From Pochonia chlamydosporia 170 (lineage: Eukaryota > Ascomycota > Sordariomycetes > Hypocreales > Clavicipitaceae): 64,000 nucleotides of DNA. Made by a program: the position numbers and the translations under genes. Within the stretch, counting starts at the first letter, position 1. Each line of letters starts with the position of its first letter. The notes beneath the pieces were generated by a model. That model made no database searches and was not told where the DNA came from. It worked only from the letters and a program-made list of their open reading frames with translations. The stretch is taken from the NCBI RefSeq assembly GCF_001653235.2, contig NW_019154055.1, positions 62,001-126,000 of the forward strand, written 5' to 3'. This document shows, piece after piece, positions 51,324-62,869 of this stretch.

Positions 51324-51840
51324 TCAACTAAATCAACTACACGGCATCTGTCAATTTAGAGTAAGTGTAGATTAGTAATGAAACTTTGAATGTAGTGTAT
51401 CAACGGACACCTCAAATGTAGTTGATTTAAGTGTAGTTGACTTCAGTGGATGGAGGTTTGTGGCGGCATCATCCAGAGTCGCGGCGTAGTGGGGCAGCGC
51501 ATGATGGCACTAAGTTAACGCGTCTACACGTCCACGCGCTTGCTCATACCTCTTTCCTCTTCATCTTGGTTTTCGTGCAATATAGTGGCATTATCTCTTG
51601 AGTTGATCTCATCGCGCCCGTGTCAGGGTTGGCCACAGTGACGCTAACCATCCCCTCGCATTAAAAAGTGTCAGAGACGACATATTCTAACAAATACCTC
51701 CCTCTTAGAAGGAGGTGATGTCCACTTTTGCTGGCTGGTACAACAAGTAGGGCTTCCCGAGGCTCCTCTGGTGCGAATCTACCTTCGGCTGCTCCCGTCC
51801 CCTTCCCTTCATTCACTCTTGTTGCACTCGAATCGCCTCT
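51324..51840. other. AT-rich spacer with TGTAGTTGA words
   Basis: GTAGTTGA/TCAACTA words recur between 51328 and 51445, compatible with subterminal repeats of one of the flanking hATs. No gene. Confidence 0.4.
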
Positions 51841-52577
51841 TCAATGGCCAGCTGTTTTCGCCGCGGCAGCGAGCCACGATAGCTCCCGTCTTCTGAACTC
51901 ATCATCATTAAGATGGATGCCCTCGAGCTCTTTCTTCTCCTCTATGATCGAGAGAAATAACGGATCTAGGTCGTTGATAATGCCTGCCCGAAACCACGAC
52001 CTCAATACCTGACACATCCCAACTGTTTGCGCCTGAAGATTGCACCGTTGGGGAACAACCATCTGCCCTGCTGCCGAGAACATCCTCTCACATTCTGCAG
52101 ACATTGATTGTATTGTGACAAAGTCGAGGGCCATTCGGGAGAGACGAGGGTATTGCAGGCGCTTCTCATGCCAATACGCTATCGGATCTCGCACAGTCTT
52201 GTCAGTGCTCTCATGGCTCGATTGCCATCGTTCGTATTCGTCGCCAATCGTGTCGTCGTCCAGTAGAGGCTCTGTCTGTATGGAGTCGATACGGGACTGT
52301 TCGCAATGCTCTTCGAAGGCATTGTAGTATTGCTTCTGTCGTTTTGCAACAGGCTCGTCATTTGAGGCCACCACAATATGGAAATCTCGATAGGACTCGT
52401 CCCACACTTCTTGAACTATCCTTTTTGCAGATCTGATCCAGTCGGGCTTATGTACCCAGGCCTGCTCGAACCATCCCCATCTGTATGCCGGGTGGAGTGC
52501 GAGGGCGGTATAATATATCGGTGTTGTGTCGAGAATAGTGTAATACTTGTCTAATTTCTCCCAGGCCATATTTATGC
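51841..52577 (-). pseudogene. hAT transposase C-terminal part, contig end
   Basis: The minus frame starts at the assembly gap with MAWEKLDKYYTILDTTPIYY and matches 33448-33796 up to DEYERWQS. It then continues with DPIAYWHEKRLQYPRLSRMA and QSMSAECERMFSAAGQMVVP (catalytic Glu region) and QVLRSWFRAGI. It is therefore the most complete 3' end of this hAT in the window. The 5' part would lie in the gap. Confidence 0.85.
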
Positions 52578-52587
52578 NNNNNNNNNN
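52578..52587. other. Assembly gap (10 N)
   Basis: Ten Ns join two sequence blocks. The left block ends inside a hAT frame, and the right block starts inside a GT microsatellite that equals the start of repeat copy 1. Ten is a placeholder length, so true distance and orientation are unknown. Confidence 0.98.
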
Positions 52588-54705
52588 GTGTGTGTGTGTG
52601 TGTGGTGTGTTTTCTCACCCTGAAACCCAATCAAATCCATGTACATGCCCAGTGACTCCCACCCCTGCTATCCTTGTATCCGTCACCTCGTATCACAAGT
52701 GCACAGACAAACGATAGCAAAGGCAGTGCTGATACCGGGGTGTCGATAGTATCAGATCTCGTTATTTCGTTTGTCTCTCTGCTGCCGCAGTCCGTTTTTG
52801 TCGATTTCTGCACGGCGATCCATCCTGCTTTTTCCTGGTCTCACTAGGAGGATGCTCGCAGACACCTCCAACAACTCCCAAAGCAAAACATTTGTCCTAC
52901 TCTCTTTCAGATTTTATCATGGTCATTCAGGTGCTCGCAGAGAGAAGAAGATACCTGGTGGATTAGCAAAGCGATCAGACGTTCTCCGATCATCAGGGTC
53001 TCGACAACTCTCTTGGAGTATAAGAACATGGCACCCCTCTTGCCCTGCGCTTGTGTCATTTAATCGTTGAATGGCGTTCTTATCTGTGCCTGTCGTGGTC
53101 ATCGACTTTAGCTTCATTCCCATTTACTTAACCCACTTCCATCCCTAGTTTGTTTTCCCATTAAACCCTCCGGTGTCTTAAGCGCCTCTACAACCCGCCC
53201 CGCAGTCATCACCTTCATACATTCGGAAGCATCGAATATAGCATTACATATGCATTACAGTCCATCGAGTATGGGAACTTGCTTGTTGGAAAATGTACTC
53301 GACGGTTCGAGGCCCGCGAGAGCGGCGCAGCATGTTGCTTTCTGTCAGCTCGATGAAGATTGGCATCAAGGTGATTCTTCATGGAGACAATTGCACCCAA
53401 GAGAACTTTCAGACGACCTCCCTTCCATACTCCCCGGGCTTTTGGTATGCCCTCAAAGCCCACCAGAGTCAACATCAAGCGGCCCGCGATTAACTCTTGA
53501 GGGTGAGCTTCGAAACCCAAACTTAGATTACGTGCTAATAGATTGCTAGCCCCATTCCCCAGCATATCTGATGATTGTTCTCCTTTTCCGGACACTTCCC
53601 GTTTAGACAGCCCAAGAATCAACTCACTTGTACGGCTTCCTAGTCTCGCAGAATTCGATCTTGGTATTGAAGCTCTTGCAAGATCATATGCTCCTGCTTG
53701 CCTTGACACACCTCTGTCGCCCCTCCCTGCCTATGGCGACGCTCTATCCTTCAACACTTGCCTCAGTTTCAAGAATAAGTTCCTCAAGACCACTATGCTC
53801 CTTATTACATGAATGATGCCTGCATGCATGACGTCTCTGGCTTAGACGGTTACCGTAGCCCACCTCCAGATGGCCAGAACAGGCATATCAACCAGAAGTA
53901 CACCACCGAAGAAGGTGATTTCATCATCTATGCCTGGTACGACAAGAAGCTGAAGTGGAAGCGTATTAAGCAAGATTTCGCCACTATATTCGGCAGAACG
54001 CCCGAAAGAATCGTGCAAGGCCTTCAAGGTTGGTGCTACCGCATGAACCAGAGAATACCCCTCTGGGATCAAGATGGCTGGTTAATCTTTGACAACGAGG
54101 ATGCTTTGGGGCCGAAGCATATCAGCATGAATTGCAGTGAAAGAGACACCCAAAACAAGCCTATGAAGCCACCTGGTCTTGTCCAACGCTATCCCGAACG
54201 CGCTCTTCATTATTCCTGGGTTGACCCTGAAATGAAGTGGAGGAGAATACATCAAAAAGAACTGGCCAGTTGAAAAAGTCGGCTGTCCGGCCTCGAATCC
54301 TTAGAGACGAGAACCAACTTACGGCCAACGATTGGTCTGTACTTCAACACTTCGCGACGATCCTTGGATACTATGAAGATGCAGTCAAGACTCTAGAAGG
54401 CGACGGTTTAATCAGGAAACGCAAGAGGGGTTATACTGGTTCATATGGGAACGTTTGGGATGTGATCAATGGGTTTGAATTCCTGCTTGGCAAGCTCGAA
54501 AAATATAAGGCGATGGCAAAAGATTTTCCTGACCCCGAACAGTTCAGGATCGGCATAAATATGGCCTGGGAGAAATTAGACAAGTATTACACTATTCTCG
54601 ACACAACACCGATATATTATACCGCCCTCGCACTCCACCCGGCATACAGATGGGGATGGTTCGAGCAGGCCTGGGTACATAAGCCCGACTGGATCAGATC
54701 TGCAA
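52588..54705. repeat. 2.1-kb segmental direct repeat, copy 2
   Basis: Matches 31474-33591 at offset 21114 with identical open frames. It starts exactly at the gap. Past 54705 homology to copy 1 continues for about 170 bases but is broken by many small deletions and substitutions. Confidence 0.93.
53543..54254 (+). pseudogene. Myb/SANT-like gene fragment, copy 2
   Basis: Identical in frame and sequence to the fragment at 32429-33140, with the same truncation after WVDPEMKW and the same junction to hAT sequence. The duplication therefore happened after the hAT had fused to this gene fragment. Confidence 0.5.
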
Positions 54706-54875
54706 AAAGAGTTCAAGAAGTGTGGGCTTTACGCCCAGTCCTGATTGCGAGATTTCATATTGTGGGGCCTCAATGACGAGCCTGTTGCAAAACGACAGAA
54801 CAATAACAATGCTCGAAGAGCATTGCGCCGGAGCGCTCTACAGACAGAGCCTCTACTGGACGACGACCACACACA
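54304..54875 (+). pseudogene. hAT transposase fragment, copy 2, decayed 3' end
   Basis: The frame equals copy 1 up to WIRSAKR. From 54706 short deletions and changes scramble it. Recognisable words such as TTCATATTGTGG, GACGAGCCTGTTGCAAAACG and CAGAGCCTCTACTGGACGAC remain in order to about 54870. Confidence 0.78.
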
Positions 54876-54879
54876 AGCC

Positions 54880-56742
54880 CAGACACTCCTGACCATAAAC
54901 AAATTGACATGTGTGTAGTCACCGAACCCCCTCCGCGCGTGTACGCGTCCTTGGCTGAACTCTAGTGCTAATAATCGTGCAAGAGTAGCTCGCCGGTGCC
55001 ATTGCTGTACGTCCCGCGTCTAATACCCTCGTTGCTGGCTCACGTGTCTTACTGGTTTGTAAGCTGTGTTATTGGCATCTGCCAAGGGCCCTGGGTGCAC
55101 AGCCGTTCCAGTTTGTCCGCGCGTTCACAACGTTTGACAGTAGCACCACTAATCCTGTCGTTGTGGTCATTTTCGGGGCCGACTCGCGCCGGTGGAACAT
55201 TTCAGAGGCCGTGAAACCCAACTTCTGAAAATGAATCCAGTGCCCACCTCTCATCCCCGCTGCTGCCACGGTAAATCGACTCCTCATGTGCCACGCAAAC
55301 GTGTCGAAAGGCATCGAAACGCACCTCCAACAACTCGTGCATTTCTGGCTCGTCTGACATGTGTTGTGACACACCAAGAGGGTCCCGTATGCGACAGGCG
55401 CGCGAACAAAACCAAGCCAGCAGTGAGACTTTGTCGCACGACCACCTGGGCGTTGCACTTCGAACCGCACTCGTCTGCATCTGTGCGAAATCGTGACCAC
55501 GATTCGAGCTTTTAACCTGATCAACCCGACAGCACCCCCCCCGCGTGTCGTTTAGCACCCGCACATGTCTGTCATGTCTGGTCCATGTCGCTCTCTAAGC
55601 AGCTTGAGAAGCATTAGCAATTCGTTACCCAAGCCTATCCGCCCACTGTGAGTGGCTCAAGCCAAGCTAAGAAAAGCTGAGAGGACTTGACTTGACTGGC
55701 CTGGGCTAGAGTCTGGTAGACTTTCGGACCAAGCGCAAGCGAATGGCTGCACGAAGATGGGGTGAGTTTGGCTGTGGCGCCGTGCAATAAAGCATAACGA
55801 CGAGAGATAACATGGACCGAACAAATGGATGGACAAAATGAACCACGCCCCAGCCCAAGTGCCTGACCTGACGCCCACGGCACGACAATGAAACCAGTTT
55901 GGAAGAAATGCCACCTTTGTATGACAAGAAGGGGAGAAAAGTCTCTCGTTATTTGATAGGGCGCCAAACAGATGTTTCGTTTTCCCTGTCGAACGCTCGT
56001 GGATGCCAAGATAATCCATGATCTTTCTCTACTAAATAACTATCGTCTAATTCTCTTCCCAATCAGAGGCTATTCTTCCAATCAACCCTGGACAGGCAGG
56101 TTCCGGATACAACTCCTCTGACGCATGGGACTACTTCCACATCAACAGCGTTAGATCCCAAGTCGGACTCAAGACGCGAAAGGGGGACCACATCATCAGT
56201 CCTAGCCATCATCTCCTGCCTCACATGTCTGTTGTCAAGCCAGTAGTATTCTGCTGCGCCGTTCACAAGATACGGCACCGATGGCTCCCCATTGAACTCT
56301 GGGTGCTCTCCCCGTATGTCAAGCCTCGACCGGAGTCCCAGACAGAGCCGACTCGCTCACAGGATGGGCCCAGAAAGACGTGCGGCAGCTCTGAGAGTTA
56401 CTGCTTTCAGCAACGCAACCATCCCGCTGGTCTGTGTAGCCCCGTTGGATCAAAGTCACTGGAATTTGGGTTCATGGCCGTTTGTGCTGCCAAGGGCTTC
56501 AGCTAACGTCAACTGAGCTCATCACGTACGGTTGAAAGGCGCCACAGCGACGCCAAGCTGGGCTAGTCTAACTTTGGTACCCGTTCTTGATCAAGGGCCA
56601 TCCAAACTTTGCCACAGTCGTTGTTCCATCAAGGGATTATTACGGTTCCCAGAATTATGATGGTGATGATATGGATAGCCTAGCGTTGGTGGTGCAATTC
56701 CTTGGTCCTGGGACTGGACCATGTCGTTTTCATCGTTTCATC
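54880..56742. other. Unique spacer, no gene recognised
   Basis: Several overlapping short frames (for example 55069-55564 -, 55635-56019 -) have no motif and conflict with each other. This segment has no counterpart elsewhere in the window and separates the decayed hAT from the right inverted arm. Confidence 0.4.
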
Positions 56743-58033
56743 TAACGCTTACAACAATGACACAATGATGCACACTGTTGCCGAGACCTGTGGCTTCAAT
56801 TCCACTCATCGAAGACTTCGCTGTAACGGCCATATCATAAATCTGGCCGTGCAGGCGTTTCTGTTCGGTAAGAACAAGGAGGCTTCTGATGAGGCATTGC
56901 GTCAAGTTTCACGGCTGTCCCGCAGGGAACAGGAGGGAGCTGTTGGAAGAGCGGAGACGGCAACTGCCTGGCGGCAATATGGGGCACTCGGTATGCTGCA
57001 CAATCTTGTGGTGTGGATTCGCTCATCAACCCAGCGTTACCAAGCGTTCCTGCAGGCTGCTGGCCGTATGATCCCGCAGGACAACTCGACGAGATGGAAC
57101 TCTTGGTATCGAATGATTCATGTAGCCATCGCACTCCGCAAAGAGCTTAACAGCTTTATGGATGATCGTTATTCAGAGAGTGACATCAGATTTGATTACC
57201 TCCATCCAGAACACTGGCAGGAGCTCCAAGAGATCCACGATTTTCTACAACCTTTCTATGAGATTACTAAAGACACTCAATGGGACAAGACGTCTTTGGA
57301 TGAGGTGATTTGCTCCATGGACTTTCTTGTTACGCATTACAAAGCAGCCATGGAGCAATTCCAGCACAACACTACCATGGTTGATCGCATTATGACCAGC
57401 TGGTACAAGTTCGACGATTACTATACGCGTACAGATGACACACCAGTCTACGCTGCGGCAATCTTGCTTCATCCTAGCCTCAGAGAAGCACATCTGAAGG
57501 AGGCATGGAAGGACCAACCTCAATACATTGGCCCAGCGATTGCGGCCGTGCGCAAGCTATGGGATGATTTCAAGCCGCAGCAAGAGCCAGAAATCGAGGA
57601 GGACCTTTCGGCTTACGAGGCATACAAGAAACGGATCTACCAAAAGTCATCTTGCCATGATGAATTCAGCCGATTCATCGAGGGTCCAACGCTGCCAATT
57701 GGCGACTCTTCTGCCCTTTCTTGGTGGCTTGAGCCGACGCAGCAAACCTCCTACCCCTCTCTCTATCATCTTGCAATAAATATTTTCTCGATACCAGCGA
57801 TGTCAGCGGAAGCCGAACGCGTGTTTAGTGGGGCCCGACGTACGGTTTCTTGGGATAGAGGTCGGCTCTCTGCACAGATAGTGGAGTATACGGAGTGCTT
57901 GAAACACTGGATTAAGAGCGGGCTCCTGGACCAGCCATATATGATTCCTGAACCAATGGACGCTGAGTTGGATTCTAGAGACATAGAAATGTTGTCTGAG
58001 GGTATTGAACCCCGTGTAGTCCCATTAGAATAA
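56743..58033 (+). pseudogene. hAT transposase, right arm
   Basis: Same sequence as the left-arm hAT from NAYNNDTMM to the stop, but its upstream part (including VVDSYGVRAKMGYF) is replaced by unrelated spacer sequence. The open frame begins in that spacer at 56702. It lacks the BED finger, the first Asp motif and the normal DNA motif, so it cannot be functional. Confidence 0.82.
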
Positions 58034-58052
58034 ACATATGGGCGTTTCGACG

Positions 58053-58158
58053 GATCGGGAGCTAATTAATCGTTGAATCCGATAATTAATCCTGAATCCG
58101 AGGCGGGATTCAGTAATTAATCTGAATCCAGGTTCGGATTCAGATTAATTGATTAATT
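58053..58158. repeat. Palindromic cluster between hAT and pogo, right arm
   Basis: Mirror of 49840-49945, with the 14-bp hairpin ATTAATCTGAATCC / GGATTCAGATTAAT. Confidence 0.8.
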
Positions 58159-58200
58159 ACATGCCTGCTCTTTACATCTCGAATATCTCTACCAAAAAAA

Positions 58201-59900
58201 ATGGAATCCACATCAAATGAAGCTCAATTAAACCTAGCACTCAAAGGACTTGAAAACAACCCTAAACTTAGTATTCGAGCCGCTGCAAGGATCTATAGTG
58301 TGTCAAAGACAACAATTATACGCCGACGTAATAACATACAATGTAGGCACGATATTATGCCGAATTCTCGAAAACTAACAAATCTAGAGGAAACAGAGAT
58401 TATTAAATACATCCTCGACCTAGATTCGCGGTCATTTCCTCCTCGGCTTAGTGGTGTGCAAGATATGGCGAATCGTCTGCTCGCCGATCGTCACGCGCCT
58501 CCTGTGGGAGTCAACTGGGCTTCAAACTTCGTTAGGCGCCGCAAAGAACTCTCTACGCGTTTTACGCGTCGATATGACTACCAGAGGGCCTTATGCGAAG
58601 ATCCAAAGATAATTAAGCCTTGGTTTGAGCTTGTACGCAACACAGTCGCGAAATACGGCATACAAGACGAGGATTTCCACAACTTTGACGAGACTGGCTT
58701 TATGATGGGCGTAATCTCAACCACAATGGTAGTTACAAGCTCAGAAAGACGTGGCAAGCCAAGTTTAGCTCAACCAGGTGACAGAAAATGGGTTTCGGTA
58801 CTCCAGTCTATCAATTCCCAGGGTGAAGCTATCCCGCCATTCATCATAGCTGCGGGGCAGTTTCACCTCGGAAACTGGTATGAAGATAGCGCGCTACCAA
58901 AGGATTGGGTTATCTCTACAACTCATAACGGCTGGACTACAAATGAGAAAGCCGTAGATTGGATCCGGCACTTTGAAAAGCATACTAAGCCTAAAAGTCG
59001 CGGCGCATATCGACTTCTTATACTAGATGGACACGAAAGTCACCACTCAACCGAATTCGAGGTATTCTGCAGAGACCATAAGATTATCACGCTTTGCATG
59101 CCATCTCATTCATCCCACATTCTTCAGCCATTAGATGTTGGCTGTTTTGGGCCGCTAAAGAAGGCATATGGCAAAGAAATTGAAGGACTTATGAGGGCGC
59201 ACATCACACACATCACACAAGCCGACTTCTTTCCCGCGTTTTGCACCGCCTTTAAAGCCGCAATGACCAAAGAAAATATCCAAGGCGCTTTTAGAGGCGC
59301 AGGACTTGTTCCATTTAATCCAAATAGTGTCTTATCGCGTCTGGATGTAAGGCTACGGACTCCAACACCAGTTGAAGAGGCACCTGAGCTACCAAACCCG
59401 TGGGTTCCAAAGACCCCAAACAATCCAACCGAGGCAACTTCACAGACTGACTATATTAAAAGACGAATTAGTCGCCATCAGGGAAGCTCGCCGACGTCAA
59501 TTTTAACTGCTGTGGATCAGATTACAAAGGGAACATGCGGAATTATGCATCAGGTCGCGCTCTTAAAGGCTGAGGTCAACCAACTTCGGGAAGCAAATGC
59601 ACTACTAAGCAAGCGGCGTAGAGCCAAAAAAACACGTTTACGTCAAGGCGGTAGCATGACTATTGCCGAGGGACAAGCTCTCCAGGATCAGAATGATGTG
59701 GAAGACCAGATACAACAAGAAGATCGCAAAACTCGAGGTCGCAAGCCTCGGGATGAGACGAAGGGACGGCGATGGTCACGTTCCTCTCTGGTGGTGTGGT
59801 GGTGATGTGTGGTGTGTGCGGCAAGACTGGCCATAATGCGCGGACTTGTCAGATTGACGTGGAAGCATCTAATGAGGACGATAGCAGTGAAGATTAATTG
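58201..59900 (+). pseudogene. pogo/Fot-family transposase, right arm (zinc knuckle disrupted)
   Basis: The frame 58201-59805 (534 codons) runs without break through both HTH motifs, the DDE_1 core and the coiled-coil-like MHQVALLKAEVNQLREANAL segment into TRGRKPRDETKGRR. There a 35-bp insertion, rich in GGTGGTG words, replaces the start of the zinc knuckle and brings a stop within 10 codons. The remaining knuckle codons lie just downstream out of frame. It is the mirror lesion to the left arm: frame kept, knuckle lost. Whether the knuckle is needed for transposition in this family is not known to me. Confidence 0.88.
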
Positions 59901-59904
59901 ATTT

Positions 59905-60399
59905 CCTGTGTTTTGGTTGTTTTTTTGTAGAACCTTTTCAACGAGGTAGGTTGGGGTGGACCGCTCGCTTGTGTGGACCGCTCGCTTGTGGACTACGTTA
60001 TTGATAGATTCTCAGCCTGGTTTGGTGAAGCTTTTGTGTTGTAACCAAATATGGCAATGTGGCTGTGGGGAATCAGGTAATTTTGCTGCGCCTCTGACTC
60101 GAGTTCGCATGGGGGAAATCCTTGCCGGATGGAACAGTTGAACGGGTGAATGCAGGGTCAATCAGGAAGGCACTATGATAGAATTCAGTAGACGCACCAT
60201 ACAAAAGCTACGGACTAGGATCCCCAAAATGTTCCAGGCCGGATCTGTCACGTTATGAGACTCATTGTTAACTGAGCTTCTTCTCAAGATCATTCTTCTT
60301 GTTATTCCTGCTTGTTCTCTTTCTCTTGCCAGAGGGATTCACGTCATTTATATGAGTTCAGAAGCACAACTACCAGCCTTCTGATAAAATTCCAGGTGG
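59905..60399. other. Spacer between pogo and MULE, right arm
   Basis: Contains the direct repeat GTGGACCGCTCGCTTGTG (two copies, 59957-59991), mirrored in the left arm. From about 60300 it is degenerate MULE sequence shared with 34850-35045. No gene. Confidence 0.4.
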
Positions 60400-61140
60400 T
60401 TGGCCAGCCTCTCATCTCCTGATATCTATGATTTTATGACATCTAGCAATTACTCCAAGTTTGCTTGTTCTATCAACAGAGGCGGTTTTATCCGACAAAT
60501 GGACGATAAGCGTCAGCTGTACAAAGACAAAATACAGCGGGCAAATGCCACAATTCGGAACCAGTTCTCGGGAAGAGAATGGCTTGGCCAGCTACCCTTA
60601 AATGTCACTCGGTGGGCACTAGACCAACTGGACGAGATCCATAGGCTTATGGAATCAAGCCAAGCATCCAAGAAGATGCTGCCACCTTGCACAGGCTCCA
60701 CGAAAGCACAATATGGCTTGCCTTGTGCCCACAGACTCTTGGAGTTAGCTAGTCAAGATGAGCCACTAAAGAAGGAAGACTTGGATCCATTTTGGCATAT
60801 CAAACCATCGCGAGAAATTCACGATTCTCTTCTTCAAATACAACGTCCTCCAATGGGAGTACTTAAGGGTCGGCCACGAAACAACGAGCCATTTGGCAAC
60901 GAACGCGCAATCCCAGAACAACCACTTGCTCCTCAAGGCTCCACACGAAGTGGTGTCCAGAGCTCAGCGAGTCGAAATTACTGTCAATTCGAACTGGGAC
61001 CAACTCTTGACGAGGAAGATGCAGCAGACTCACCAGACCAACAACCACGACGAAAAAGGAGAAAGACTGCTGTTTCAGTAACAACTCGACTTACCCGTCA
61101 GCATGGCAAAGACTCAGAAACAAGGGTATATCACAACTGA
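60400..61140 (+). pseudogene. MULE transposase C-terminus, right arm
   Basis: Identical frame to 46892-47632 on the opposite strand. After the stop, an overlapping frame starting at 61103 (MAKTQKQGYITTEQHNILEV to GDSITVALD, stop 61251) is open in both arms and may be the true C-terminal tail in another frame or chance. Confidence 0.72.
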
Positions 61141-61251
61141 GCAGCATAATATTCTGGAAGTGGAGGATGATATGGAAGTAACGGATCCGCTGCTTACAAT
61201 AAGGAAGGGAATCGAAAAGGTTGGTGACAGTATTACAGTTGCGTTGGATTA

Positions 61252-62462
61252 GGACGTAACTTTGGAGAAGGAGCAGGGAAGGTAGCTCAACACTGTACTT
61301 TAGGTTATAAATGGTCTCATATTTTATTTTCCATGACTGTGGACGGACTAGTTATTGGAGATATTCGCAACGATTTGCCCAGGTGGCCGATGACGGAGCG
61401 CACTGTGGCTGAATGTGGGGGGGGGGTCCGTACGAATTGAGAGTTGGGTGTGTATCAATAGAGACTATCCAGTGATAGATTGGCGGGAGAGTGTGCAATT
61501 GTCACGCTACCAGGGAGGTAGTTTTTTAGCATTGGGTGTGTGTGTATTGTGTGTTGTCAAAATCCATCTGTCCTCCCACCAAAAATACCAAGGTACTTCC
61601 GCCTTAATTACTATCCTTTTATCCAACAAGTATATCGATTTAAGCGTGACCTCCTTCACAGCAATTAAAACGGCGCTAAAATGGAAAATTGGCTATAGCG
61701 ATAGTGGCGTGTGGCAGTGCGATCAGGCAGGGGAGAAAAAGTCTCCCCGCCCGACGAGAGCGCACAGAAGATACAAGCATCAATGAATGCAATCATCAGT
61801 TTTCGGCTTCAGTAATCGACCACAACCCCTGTAGTAAATTAACTGGGGCATCGTGAATCTAACATCCAGTTTGAAGCCTCTGGACTGGACGGACCGCCTA
61901 TTAGGAACACTGGATCTAATCCAGCACATCACATTACGGAACTCTTGAGGCTCTTTGTACTGTAACAATTTCTTTTGTACAGTTATTATTGCTCCTTAGA
62001 TAATTCTCACTTAATATACAATTGGTACCTTTGCTGTCGTCATACCCGTACTCAGCTCGTGTGATGCAACTGTTGTCTGATCTGACACTCTGCTATTCAG
62101 GGCTGGAAGTGTGGCTGGAATATGAGGTAAGGCATATGGCACCATGGCGCACCTGAGCACCGTGGCGCAGCTCGAACAGGGCGCTATGCGATCCTCGCGC
62201 ACCAAAGCGGAGGTAGAACCTTTTCGTTCCTCAAGACACAAGGCGTAAGGTTATCCGCTAGTATGGCTTTGTTACCAACGCAGGATTGCTGACAGGGCTG
62301 CACCAAGCCTGCATTATTTTGCCCCCCGTGATATGATGAGACCATAGAGGAATGCATTGATTGACAAGATTGACTCAAGTGTGGCGGCGTAGTGGCGGCG
62401 TAACTCTCCCTGGCAGGGTACTAGGTTGAAATCTGAAACCAATGCTGGTTAGCCTGTGGTGT
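61252..62462. other. Noncoding part of right arm
   Basis: Mirror of 45573-46780. A run of ten G near 61417-61426 differs from the left arm. No supportable gene. Confidence 0.4.
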
Positions 62463-62869
62463 ATACGGAAACTGAAAGCAGAATTCGGACACCGAGTCAT
62501 TATTTACCAGTAACTAAATATACTGCATTCTGAAACGAGATGTGCTGACTAGTAAACGATGTTTGAGGTAGTTTTTTAAGGTATCATTATTTGCCAGTAA
62601 CTAAATATAAGTTACTGCATTCTGAAACGAGATTTACTAGGAAACAAATTTGAGGTATTTTGGGTGCACCTGTACTTACTAGTAAATTATAGTTACGAAA
62701 ACTGAATACTGAATTCGACCGCAACAGAAGTTATTTTTTATCAGTAACTAAACATAGTTACTGCCTTATGGAATGAGATTTGATGACCAGTAAACAAGCT
62801 TAAGCTATATTTGGGTACAGTATACTTAAGCTTACTGGTAAAGAGTTCTGAAAACTGAAAGCGGAATTC
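62463..62869. repeat. Degenerate tandem array, right arm
   Basis: Mirror of 45166-45572 with the same three to four units. Confidence 0.8.
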
